Positions 39,690 through 47,468 of a DNA stretch of 53,111 nt are shown piece by piece. The first letter of the stretch is position 1, and every line of letters begins with the position of its first letter. The translations under genes and the position numbers were made by a program. The DNA is taken from the NCBI GenBank assembly GCA_013329055.1, contig DUKY01000020.1:124012-177122 (forward strand), in the 5' to 3' direction. The notes under the pieces are model-generated. The model made no database searches, had not been told where the DNA came from, and saw nothing but the letters and a program-made list of their open reading frames with translations. This stretch comes from Nanobdellota archaeon (GTDB taxonomy: Archaea > Nanobdellota > Nanobdellia > Pacearchaeales > GW2011-AR1).

Positions 39690-40601
39690 CCCTTCAGCTA
39701 TTTCAATCAGTAACGGCTTAAGCTCTTTGACATAGTTGTCGAAGTCCTCTTTATTAAATGGCTTTATTACTAGAGGGCGGACTTCATTATATTGAAACTC
39801 AAGAATCTGAAGTTTATCTCTTGCGAGAATAAGATTATCTTTATATTTTTCATAGCTGTTTATTGAATACATTAGTTTTTCCTTTGTTTCCTTAAGAAAG
39901 TCTTGGGGTTTTATCTTGAACTTTTGATAGATAAATAAAAGGTCAATTGCATCTCTTGACTTGATGGCTTTTCTTGTTAATATTGAACGGAATTTCTCAG
40001 TTACAATTTCTTTAAGGTCATAAACCTTCATCCTTATTGTTTTATAGAAGTCAAGAAATTCCTTAAAGTAAATTTGATCTTCTTTTGTAAATTGGCTAGG
40101 TTTGATTAAAGGATTTAGCTCTTTAGTTTGTGGGGTAAATATTATCTTTTCTAAGAAGTTAATTTGAATTTTGATAAAAGAAGGTTTTCCTGTTAAAACT
40201 GAGTCATAATAGACTTTGAAAGTTACAAGTTTATTATTGTTCCCCATTTCAACAAAGTTTCTATCAGCTTTATCAAATTTAAAGTTAAATCCCACTTTCT
40301 CAATCTGCTCTCCTAAAGCATCTATTTTTTCCTTGCAAATTTTCTTTATACTCTTAGTTGATTTTCCTTCCCAAAGTTTCTGGTCAATAAAAGTAAAATC
40401 AAGGTCCTCTGAAAATCTAAAATAATCAAGATATGCTTTAGCCAGGCAAGTTCCTCCCTTGAATACATATTCTTCAAAATTAAGCTTTGAAAGAAGAATA
40501 TTAAGGTAAAAATCCTTTTCAATTAGTTCTTGAGCAGTTATATTTGTTTTATCCTTAACTGAATTAAGAAAGTTCTTGAATTTGTTTTTATCTAATTCCA
40601 T
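39681..40601 (-). CDS. AbiEii-type nucleotidyltransferase toxin
   Basis: A 306-residue protein with the family motifs YVFKGGTCLAKAY (about residues 45-57) and RFSEDLDFTF (62-71), a conserved KM-type segment (TIRMKVYDLKEIVTEKFRSI, AIKSRDAIDLLFI) and a C-terminal helical domain. AbiEii transfers nucleotides to cell targets (tRNA or proteins in studied cases) and is neutralised by AbiEi. It is encoded directly after AbiEi with a one-base overlap. The family length is complete. Confidence 0.88.
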   Translation of the reverse strand: MELDKNKFKNFLNSVKDKTNITAQELIEKDFYLNILLSKLNFEEYVFKGGTCLAKAYLDYFRFSEDLDFTFIDQKLWEGKSTKSIKKICKEKIDALGEQIEKVGFNFKFDKADRNFVEMGNNNKLVTFKVYYDSVLTGKPSFIKIQINFLEKIIFTPQTKELNPLIKPSQFTKEDQIYFKEFLDFYKTIRMKVYDLKEIVTEKFRSILTRKAIKSRDAIDLLFIYQKFKIKPQDFLKETKEKLMYSINSYEKYKDNLILARDKLQILEFQYNEVRPLVIKPFNKEDFDNYVKELKPLLIEIAEGIK

Positions 40602-41203
40602 TATAGCATCTCTTTTATTTTCTTTTTGACTATTCTATTGTATTTATTTGATTCCTTAAGAAAAAGCGATTTATTAAATTTATACTCTTTTAGGTTTACA
40701 TCTTTCTTAAGATAAAGCATATCCAAGAGAGTTTTTTCTATATTGCTATAATAAAGCGAGATATTGTTTCCTGTATTCACTTTATCTATATCAAAAAACA
40801 AAGAAGGCTTTAATTTTATAAAAAAGAAACTCGAGCCAGCGATTTTCATTGGCTTTATTCTATTAAATTTATCATTGATGACTATGTTTATTGGAAAAAC
40901 TTCATGAGTTAAGCCAAGAAACTTTAGTGCAGTATTCAAACCAAAATACCACTTAACATTTTTCTTTTCTAAGCCGAGAGCTAATAACTCATAAGGAGAA
41001 TATTTCAAAGAATTTAATTTTTTTTCTTCGTAATCTTTTAAATAATAAACCCCTCTAAAGATTGTGATAAGGTAGCCTTTGTTTAGCATAACTTTTCTTA
41101 ATGTATCTTTATCAAATTTATACTTAGTTGCCAGGCTATCAAAATCTTTTCTTGTGAGGATTTTACCCTTTGCTTCTCTTAAGATTGTGTCTATTTTATT
41201 CAT
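40601..41203 (-). CDS. AbiEi-type antitoxin/regulator
   Basis: A 200-residue protein. The N-terminal winged helix (ILREAKGKILTRKDFDSLAT, FDKDTLRKVMLNKGYLITI, then FRGVYYLKD) is followed by the AbiEi-like domain (YSPYELLALGLEKKNVKWYF, SLYYSNIEKTLLDMLYLKK). In the family it represses the operon and blocks AbiEii. The TTCACCT/AGGTGAA inverted repeat 8-25 bases before its start is a probable operator. Confidence 0.85.
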   Translation of the reverse strand: MNKIDTILREAKGKILTRKDFDSLATKYKFDKDTLRKVMLNKGYLITIFRGVYYLKDYEEKKLNSLKYSPYELLALGLEKKNVKWYFGLNTALKFLGLTHEVFPINIVINDKFNRIKPMKIAGSSFFFIKLKPSLFFDIDKVNTGNNISLYYSNIEKTLLDMLYLKKDVNLKEYKFNKSLFLKESNKYNRIVKKKIKEML

Positions 41204-41210
41204 AGTTCAA

Positions 41211-41228
41211 TTCACCTTATTAGGTGAA
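41211..41228. promoter_or_regulatory. Inverted-repeat operator of the AbiE operon
   Basis: TTCACCT-tatt-AGGTGAA lies 8-25 bases upstream of the abiEi start, next to a TTTATAAACAT promoter box (minus strand). AbiEi proteins bind inverted repeats at their own promoters, so this is a likely negative-autoregulation site. Confidence 0.65.
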
Positions 41229-41460
41229 ATATAATATGTTTATAAATCTTTCTTTGCCAGTTAACAAGTCTTTATAAATAAAGAATATTGATAAATCACA
41301 CCAATATGTTCCATTCCTCCGTTATTTGCTCTAATATGAGTACAAGAGTATTACAGGAAATTTTTTGTAGTTATCCGTTAAATTTCCTGTTTAGAAAATT
41401 GTAAAAATTTCTAAAAGAATTTTTTATAATGGAAGCGAGGCGATTAACTCGATGGAAGCA
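41229..41460. other. Inverted-repeat-rich non-coding region
   Basis: No convincing gene. Present are TATA-like boxes facing both ways, a perfect 9-base inverted repeat ACAGGAAAT (41353-41361)/ATTTCCTGT (41382-41390), a weaker TTTAGAAA/TTTCTAAA hairpin and a CGAG/CTCG hairpin (41437-41452) flanked by ATGGAAGC. A 32-codon ORF from 41306 overlaps the inverted repeat. The density of pairing suggests a structured RNA or transposon-end debris. Confidence 0.4.
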
Positions 41461-41498
41461 CATAAAACCCCTAAAAGTAAGCCTTAAAATTACTTTAT
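41461..41498. repeat. Direct repeat flanking the AbiE cassette (right)
   Basis: Partner of 39652-39689, 36 of 38 bases identical, starting CATAAAACCCCTAAAAGTAAG. The repeats lie outside the AbiE operon and its operator region, about 1.8 kb apart, and so bound a cassette that may have moved as a unit. Confidence 0.7.
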
Positions 41499-41513
41499 TG
41501 ATCTATAAAAAAT

Positions 41514-41786
41514 ATGAATTTTAAAAAATTCCCTGATTGGATTCTCTCTGGAATAATTATTTTTCCGATATTAATTGTTTTAGGAATTATTTTATTTATA
41601 TTAACACTTGGAAAAATTAATATCTTATTTTGGTTAGTTATACCCTCAGTAGCTTTTGAACAAATATTTGAAACTTTCTGTTATAAATTTTCAAATCGTA
41701 CACTCGCAAATTTACTTTTTGCTTTCTTTTTCTGGTTTATAATTGGAGCAACTGAAGGTTGGATTAGTGGTAAATTAAAAAAATAA
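41514..41786 (+). CDS. Small membrane protein, unknown
   Basis: A 90-residue hydrophobic protein with three probable membrane segments (residues 9-32, 36-52, 65-83) and a basic end (GWISGKLKK). No motif is recognised. It begins just outside the right direct repeat of the AbiE cassette. Confidence 0.6.
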   Translation: MNFKKFPDWILSGIIIFPILIVLGIILFILTLGKINILFWLVIPSVAFEQIFETFCYKFSNRTLANLLFAFFFWFIIGATEGWISGKLKK

Positions 41787-41816
41787 TCAAATTAAAAATT
41801 TGAAGAATTCGCTTTT

Positions 41817-42329
41817 TTATTCTTCCTTAGGATTTGCATCCAAAAAATCAAATCCAGTTAAAACTTTTTCAACTAAATCTCTTTTACCATCACCATCGAT
41901 ATCATCATAAGTTGTTCTATAAATTTCTTTATAAGTTACATCAACTTCTTGATTATTTTGTAATTTTCTATATAATTCTTTATGTCTTTCATCAGAACCC
42001 TGACTTGTAAAAGTTCCATGTTGACATTTGAAAACTACTCCATATTTTTCAGGAACTTCACTAAAACTTATTTGTAATCCATCTTCTATGCCAATTCCTA
42101 AATCTCCATCATAATCCATACTAATTGAACCAGCTCCTTCACCAACTAGATTCATAGCTTTTAATTCAATATCAGTATCATGTCTTGACGGAGTATAAAT
42201 TTTAGTAATAACTATTGCATCTTCATGTAAAACATTTGAAATTTCTTTTTTAACTTCTTTACAACCAGTTAATCCAATTCCAATTGTTCCTGCCAATATA
42301 ATTGTTCCGAGTGTTTGTTTTATCTTCAT
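41817..42329 (-). CDS. Lipoprotein with Asp-rich calcium-type loops
   Basis: A 170-residue exported protein. The signal peptide ends in the lipobox LTGC (20-23), so it is probably lipid-anchored at Cys23. Mature sequence: Asp-rich DYDGDLGIGIEDGL and DIDGDGKRDLVEK (EF-hand-like DxDxDG loop), suggesting Ca2+ binding. No enzyme motif. It is in a run of small envelope genes and transcribed alone. Confidence 0.72.
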   Translation of the reverse strand: MKIKQTLGTIILAGTIGIGLTGCKEVKKEISNVLHEDAIVITKIYTPSRHDTDIELKAMNLVGEGAGSISMDYDGDLGIGIEDGLQISFSEVPEKYGVVFKCQHGTFTSQGSDERHKELYRKLQNNQEVDVTYKEIYRTTYDDIDGDGKRDLVEKVLTGFDFLDANPKEE

Positions 42330-42497
42330 AATTTAATAAAATAATTAATATTTATAAACTTTTTCATTTATTTGCTATTTTTAAGTTACGACAATTTATA
42401 ATCTTTTAAAATAGCAAGAGTTTTCTCTAAATCATCAAATGCATAAAGGATTTAACTATTTGCAAAAACTTATATAATAGAATTATATAATATCATT

Positions 42498-42797
42498 ATG
42501 AAAAAATTATACGTTGCTTTAATTGTTATTTTAACAGTTATTTTAATTGGAATTTTTGTTTATTGGATAAATGTTCCTAAAATCAATTATTCATGTAATG
42601 TTGATTTTGATTGTGTAATTATTGATAAACATAATTGTTGTGGATATTATCCTGTTTGTGCCAATAAAAATTCCCAACCAAATCCTGATTTTGTAACATT
42701 CACATGCGGTTTATCTGGAACTACTTCTGTATGTGGATATCCTTCTATAGATAGATGTATATGTTTAGAGAACAAATGTTTTGGAAATTCTGACTGA
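42498..42797 (+). CDS. Small secreted Cys-rich protein
   Basis: A 99-residue protein with an N-terminal signal-anchor (LYVALIVILTVILIGIFVYW) and nine Cys in the mature part: YSCNVDFDCVIIDKHNCCGY, PVCANK, VCGYPSIDRCICLENKC. The spacing (C..D.DC....CC....CANK) resembles small secreted DPANN and bacterial Cys-rich modules. Disulfides are likely if exported. A TTATATAATA box lies upstream. Confidence 0.68.
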   Translation: MKKLYVALIVILTVILIGIFVYWINVPKINYSCNVDFDCVIIDKHNCCGYYPVCANKNSQPNPDFVTFTCGLSGTTSVCGYPSIDRCICLENKCFGNSD

Positions 42798-42864
42798 AAA
42801 ATTTTATTGGTTCTAACATAACAAAATCGTAAACTTTATATATAAAATATTAATTTTATATCCT

Positions 42865-43650
42865 ATGCAATTTAAAAAATTATTACCGGATATGAAAAAA
42901 TGGCATTTATTGATAAAAATAATTCCACTTTTAATTGTAATTCTTGTATTAAAATTACTTTTTCATAGATATGGTTTTGAAGTTGTTTCTCTAAATGCAT
43001 TGTTTACAAGTTTAATTGCTGCAACTACATTCCTTATCGGATTTTTAATCTCAGGAGTTATTTCAGATTATAAAGAAAGTGAAAAAATTCCCGGAGAAAT
43101 GGCTGTAAGTTTAGAAGTAATCTACGATGAAGCATATATTTTAAACAAAAATAAAGGGAACAAATTAACTAAAGAATTTATTGTATACTATAAAGATTTT
43201 TTAAAATCTTTAAATGAATGGTTTTACAGAAAAGAAAGAACAAAAAATATGATTGAAAAATTGCATAATATGAATGATTACTTTTCAGAATTTGAAAGTT
43301 TGATGCAAGCAGGTTTCCTTGTAAGAATGAAAAACGAACAAAATAATCTTCGAAGAATGATAATCCGAGTAGATAACATTCGTGATTTATCTTTTGTTCA
43401 GTCAGCATATGCTATTGTTGAAACATTAGCTTTTTTTGTTGTAACAGGTTTATTAATTTTAAAAGTTGATCCATTCTATGAATCAGTATTTTTCACATTA
43501 GTAGTATCTTTCTTAGTAATATACATGATTTTTTTAATTAAAGATTTAGATGATCCTTTTGATTATTCAGAAAATGGTGAAAGTGGAACAGAAGTTTCAT
43601 TAAAACCAATTCATGATTTAACCAATAGAATGATTGAAAATAAGAAATAA
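42865..43650 (+). CDS. Bestrophin-like (DUF4239-type) membrane protein
   Basis: A 261-residue protein with an N-terminal pair of spans (about residues 16-32, 46-66), a central cytoplasmic helical region and a C-terminal pair (about 185-203, 208-226) ending with FLIKDLDDPFDY. That last motif, next to the final span, is typical of bestrophin-like/DUF4239 proteins, whose activity is uncertain (ion channel-like). A TTTATATATAAAATATT box precedes the start. Confidence 0.68.
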   Translation: MQFKKLLPDMKKWHLLIKIIPLLIVILVLKLLFHRYGFEVVSLNALFTSLIAATTFLIGFLISGVISDYKESEKIPGEMAVSLEVIYDEAYILNKNKGNKLTKEFIVYYKDFLKSLNEWFYRKERTKNMIEKLHNMNDYFSEFESLMQAGFLVRMKNEQNNLRRMIIRVDNIRDLSFVQSAYAIVETLAFFVVTGLLILKVDPFYESVFFTLVVSFLVIYMIFLIKDLDDPFDYSENGESGTEVSLKPIHDLTNRMIENKK

Positions 43651-43731
43651 TCTCATTGAATAGTTTAATCTTTGAAAAGTATTAGGAGAACTAATCGATA
43701 ATTATTTAATTAATAAAATTTTCTCCTATTT

Positions 43732-44178
43732 ATGCATACAATAACTCATTTAGTAATTGGTGTAATACTCGCTTTATTTTTTGGATTAAATCTTCCATTA
43801 GCGATAACATTTATTTTAGTATCAGTATTAATCGATATTGACCATATAATTGAACTGAAAATTCCTCGAAGAAAAAAACTTAAATTAGATTATTTTTTTG
43901 CCATAAATAAATATAAAAAATTTAATTATCAATCCCCGCAAAAAGCTTTGCATATTTTTCATACTTTTGAATTTATATTTATATTATCTCTGATTTCTTT
44001 TTTTTATTCTCCGATTTTTTTTGTGGCAATAGCATGTTTAATTCATTTAGGGTTAGATGCAGTCGGAAACATATGGAATAGAAATTTAGGTAATGCTGGA
44101 GGAAAGGACTGGATTAAATATTGGTTTTTAATTTATTATCTTCAAAAGCGTTCTATTTTTAATAAAGAAAATTTTTAA
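43732..44178 (+). CDS. YdjM-like membrane-bound metal-dependent hydrolase
   Basis: A 148-residue membrane protein with the conserved MHTITHLVIGVILAL start, VLIDIDHIIEL (acid/His motif) and IHLGLDAVGNIWNR, as in the YdjM/LexA-regulated putative hydrolase family. Membrane spans are around residues 6-26, 28-45 and 80-105. Enzyme activity is not established for the family. It is not in an operon. Confidence 0.68.
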   Translation: MHTITHLVIGVILALFFGLNLPLAITFILVSVLIDIDHIIELKIPRRKKLKLDYFFAINKYKKFNYQSPQKALHIFHTFEFIFILSLISFFYSPIFFVAIACLIHLGLDAVGNIWNRNLGNAGGKDWIKYWFLIYYLQKRSIFNKENF

Positions 44179-44255
44179 AATTGCTAGCATGAGTTAAATA
44201 ATCATTATACAAAAACATATAAGATTTTATAAATTTAAATAACATTAAGTTTTTT

Positions 44256-44624
44256 ATGTGTTCAAGCATAGCAATACATTTTCCGAACCTTCAATTAAGT
44301 TATTCTTATAATGGACTTTTATTTCGACGAGATTGGAGAACTAATGAATCAATACGCTCGTCAGTTAATATTAAACCTAATTATTTTATAGAATTTGCAC
44401 ATGATAATAATAATTTATACATTGCCACATGGGAAGAAATTTTAGCAATAGATGTTAAAAGAGATAATTCAATCTGGAATACAAAACTAAAACGTATAAT
44501 GTTTAATCATCCGGATTTTCAATTAGTAAGTGATTCAAAAGGATTAAGAAAATTAATTTTAGCAGAAAATAATACTATGATGTTTATTAATCCAAAAAAT
44601 GGTAAATTTTTAAAATTAATTTAA
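44256..44624 (+). CDS. Small soluble protein, unknown
   Basis: A 122-residue protein with beta-propeller-like content (NNLYIATWEEILAIDVKRDN, MMFINPKNGKFLKLI). There is no complete blade set, so it may be a fragment of a larger repeat protein. No catalytic motif, one Cys at position 2. Own promoter upstream (AACATTAAG region). Confidence 0.5.
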   Translation: MCSSIAIHFPNLQLSYSYNGLLFRRDWRTNESIRSSVNIKPNYFIEFAHDNNNLYIATWEEILAIDVKRDNSIWNTKLKRIMFNHPDFQLVSDSKGLRKLILAENNTMMFINPKNGKFLKLI

Positions 44625-44660
44625 ATAAGTATATAAAATAATTCTAAGTATAAGATAATA

Positions 44661-45899
44661 ATGATAATACCAATAATCATTTTAGCGATTGTATTTACAC
44701 TTATCGCTGTAAGACAAATCGGCAATATTAAACTTCAAATTTGGCAAATAATGTTGTTTGGAGCAATAGCTGTTTTAATAACCGGTCAGATAACTTTTCT
44801 TGACGCATTTAAATCTATTAATTTAGAAATAATGTTATTTTTATTTAGCATGTTCGTAATTGGCACTGCACTTGAAGAAAGTGGTTATCTTTCACATTTA
44901 TCATATAAGATATTTAAAAAAGCAAAAAATACTGACCAATTATTATTATTTATTTTATTTGGAATGGGATTAGGTTCTGCACTTTTAATGAACGACACAT
45001 TAGCAATCATCGGAACACCAATGGTCTTGCTTCTTGCTAAAAAACATGACATGAATCCTAAAGCTCTGTTAATCGCATTAGCATTTGCAATAACAATTGG
45101 CAGTGTTCTAAGCCCTATTGGAAACCCGCAAAACTTTTTAATTGCAACACAAGGAAATATTGACAGCCCTTTTATTACTTTTTTAAAATATTTATTTTTA
45201 CCGACAATTATAAATTTATTTGCCGCTTTTTTATTAATAAAACTTTTTTATAAAGAGCAGTTTAATAAAAATTCTTTAAATCATTCTTCGGAAACAATCA
45301 AGGATTCTAACCTTGCATATTTATCAAAAATTTCCCTTGGTTTGTTATTAATTTTAATATTAATTAAAATAATTGTAGCATTTCTAAATATACCAATAGA
45401 TTTTAAATTAGTATATATAACGCTCATATCGGCATTACCTATTTTAATCTTTAGTCAAAAAAGAATTTTTATAATAAAAAAAGTAGATTGGCATACATTA
45501 ATCTTTTTTGCTTCAATGTTTGTTTTAATGGAATGTGTTTGGAATACAGGATTTTTCCAGTTAATAATCGCGAATTTAAATATCAATATCCTTTCTATAC
45601 CGATGATTTTAGCAGTAAGCGTATTGATAAGTCAATTAATCTCAAATGTTCCGTTGGTAGCATTATATTTGCCTCTTCTTTCAAATGCTGGTGCCTCAAC
45701 AACAGAAATGATGGCATTAGCTGCAGGAAGTACAATAGCAGGTAATTTACTTATTCTTGGGGCAGCAAGTAATATTATAATCATTCAAAATGCAGAAAAA
45801 AAATCCGGAGAAACAATAACTTTTTTGGAATTTGCAAAAATAGGTATTCCAATGACGATAATAAATATATTAATTTATTGGTTCTTTTTTATAATCTAA
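44661..45899 (+). CDS. ArsB/CitT (IT superfamily)-type anion permease
   Basis: A 412-residue protein with about eleven membrane spans. Motifs: GSALLMNDTLAIIGTPMVLL, IGSVLSPIGNPQNFLIAT (the GNPQN-like hairpin motif) and QLISNVPLVALYLPLLSN, plus GSTIAGNLLILGAASNIIII near the end. These are the two inverted-repeat halves of the ion transporter superfamily (arsenite, Na+/H+ or dicarboxylate carriers). Substrate not predictable. Transcribed alone. Confidence 0.85.
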   Translation: MIIPIIILAIVFTLIAVRQIGNIKLQIWQIMLFGAIAVLITGQITFLDAFKSINLEIMLFLFSMFVIGTALEESGYLSHLSYKIFKKAKNTDQLLLFILFGMGLGSALLMNDTLAIIGTPMVLLLAKKHDMNPKALLIALAFAITIGSVLSPIGNPQNFLIATQGNIDSPFITFLKYLFLPTIINLFAAFLLIKLFYKEQFNKNSLNHSSETIKDSNLAYLSKISLGLLLILILIKIIVAFLNIPIDFKLVYITLISALPILIFSQKRIFIIKKVDWHTLIFFASMFVLMECVWNTGFFQLIIANLNINILSIPMILAVSVLISQLISNVPLVALYLPLLSNAGASTTEMMALAAGSTIAGNLLILGAASNIIIIQNAEKKSGETITFLEFAKIGIPMTIINILIYWFFFII

Positions 45900-45959
45900 A
45901 ATAAATTTCGCTTTTTATATAAGAGAAATATTTAAAATATCGAAAAATGTATCTTTATA

Positions 45960-46223
45960 ATGGTAATTTTAAAAACTTTAATAACATTTCTCTACTTATG
46001 TACAGGAATAATTTCGATTATAGCATATTTTCCAACAATAAGAGATTTAAACAAAAAAATAGCAAGTGCTAATATAAGTTCATATTTTCTTTGGACATTA
46101 ACAACAGGAGTTTCATTTTTATATGCTTTAATAATAATTTCAGACCTTTTATTAATAATTATTACCGGTTTAAGTTTTGTATGTTGCATGACAATATTAA
46201 TCTTAGTATTTAAATTAAAATAA
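45960..46223 (+). CDS. SemiSWEET/PQ-loop-like small transporter
   Basis: An 87-residue, three-span protein with IAYFPTIRDL (a PQ-loop-like P at the first helix) and a NISSYFLWTLTTGVSFLYAL segment, of the size and topology of SemiSWEET half transporters, which dimerise to move sugars. The classical PQ dipeptide is replaced (FPT), so the substrate is uncertain. It begins 60 bases after the permease stop. Confidence 0.7.
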   Translation: MVILKTLITFLYLCTGIISIIAYFPTIRDLNKKIASANISSYFLWTLTTGVSFLYALIIISDLLLIIITGLSFVCCMTILILVFKLK

Positions 46224-46319
46224 AACATTAAACTGCTGTCCTTATGAGTTGGCTATTTCTAATTTAAATTTGAAAAGTGAGAATAAATGGTTGGAGTTGA
46301 TAAATTTGAGTAAGAAAAA

Positions 46320-46502
46320 CTAAGCAGGAAGTTTCAATTTTCCCTCTTTTAATTCTTGAATCATCTTCTTTCTTATTTGTTCATTTACATCATAAACCTT
46401 GTAAGCAATAAATTTATTTTCTTTTAATTTATTTTTAAGTTGCTCACTAATTTCCCCAACAAACTTTTTTTCAGAAATAACCTTTTGTTTATTAATTAAC
46501 AT
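46320..46502 (-). CDS. Small partner of the Ntn-hydrolase gene
   Basis: A 60-residue protein with charged helices (MLINKQKVISEKKFVGEISE, NEQIRKKMIQELKEGKLKLP). It overlaps the end of the proteasome-like gene by 11 bases, so it is co-translated. There is no known domain. It could be a regulatory peptide or substrate of the hydrolase. Confidence 0.5.
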   Translation of the reverse strand: MLINKQKVISEKKFVGEISEQLKNKLKENKFIAYKVYDVNEQIRKKMIQELKEGKLKLPA

Positions 46503-47298
46503 CTTCTAATACCTCACATTTATTTAAGGGATTTATATTATTTAAATCTTTATGGTTTTTTCCATACTCCAATTCCTCATCATATATTTTAACCATTGTT
46601 TGAATATCATCTTCAGAAATTTCATTACACTCTCCAGAACTTTTAAGGATTAATATTTCTGTTTCTTTACCAACTCCTTCAGATACTTCGGCATTTTTCT
46701 TTGCCTTAAATACATTATATATTGTAGAAGATAACCTTTCATTACAATGTTGTCTTTGAAATAAAAGAGTATTTAATGCCTGAACTGTTCCAGAGCCAAT
46801 ACTATGAAATTGTATATCCCTAAAATCAATCATTCCATTTTCATTTATTTCACTTATTTGAGCATTATTATTTTCATCAAATCCAATTAACATTATAGAA
46901 GTTTCTAAGTTAAATCCAGAGATAGTTTCAAGAATATTGTTTGCTATGGGGTTTTGTATTGGTTGATTAATCATATTTGTTACAAAATCAGAATTTATAT
47001 TAAATCTATTATAAACCTCGTTCCTTATGGCTTCATTCCGTATAGATTTCATATTTCTAAATATTCTTTCTTTTATTTGAGAAAAAGTATCTTCTTTCTT
47101 AACTCCTTTGATACATTCATCAAAAAGAAGTGTTCTTCCTGAAAGCATAGTAATTGCATTATTCAATTTCTTATATTTCTTTATTTTATGGTCAAATTGC
47201 CCTACTGATGTGCTTACCATATGGTCTGTTGAAAATACTAATACTTCTTTCTTTTGTTCATCTTTTGCTATTGCTGAAATACAAATTGTCATACTCAT
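46492..47298 (-). CDS. Proteasome-beta-like Ntn hydrolase
   Basis: A 268-residue protein. The start MSMTICISAIA contains a Thr at position 4 in the position of the proteasome catalytic Thr; ATG at 47298 or a second ATG at 47292 (MTICI) could expose it after processing. VFSTDHMVST (Asp25, equal to proteasome D17) and DHKIKKYKKL (K33 equivalent) follow, then AITMLSGRTLLFDE. The family is standalone HslV/Anbu-like. The final 60 residues are an added helical tail. It is coupled to a 60-residue gene. Peptidase activity is inferred. Confidence 0.6.
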   Translation of the reverse strand: MSMTICISAIAKDEQKKEVLVFSTDHMVSTSVGQFDHKIKKYKKLNNAITMLSGRTLLFDECIKGVKKEDTFSQIKERIFRNMKSIRNEAIRNEVYNRFNINSDFVTNMINQPIQNPIANNILETISGFNLETSIMLIGFDENNNAQISEINENGMIDFRDIQFHSIGSGTVQALNTLLFQRQHCNERLSSTIYNVFKAKKNAEVSEGVGKETEILILKSSGECNEISEDDIQTMVKIYDEELEYGKNHKDLNNINPLNKCEVLEDVN

Positions 47299-47468
47299 CT
47301 TAAAATTTCACCATTTTTAACCTTTTTTATACTACTCACCAACCTTTAAGGTAACAATGTAATAAAACATATAAAATTTTATAAATAGTAAAATCATAGC
47401 AATTATATGATGAGGGCAATTGAAAAAAAATTTATTAATAAAATAAATTTTTTTTTAGTTGATTTAAT

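Noticed and set aside
41306-41404. 32-codon ORF starting MFHSSVICSN
   Set aside because: Overlaps the perfect inverted repeat and has no ribosome-binding site or recognisable sequence.
42386-42452. Minus-strand fragment AFDDLEKTLAILKDYKLS followed by a stop
   Set aside because: It looks coding, but is only about 22 residues between stops, and an inverted repeat (TTGCTATTTT/AAAATAGCAA) covers part of it; too little to call a pseudogene.
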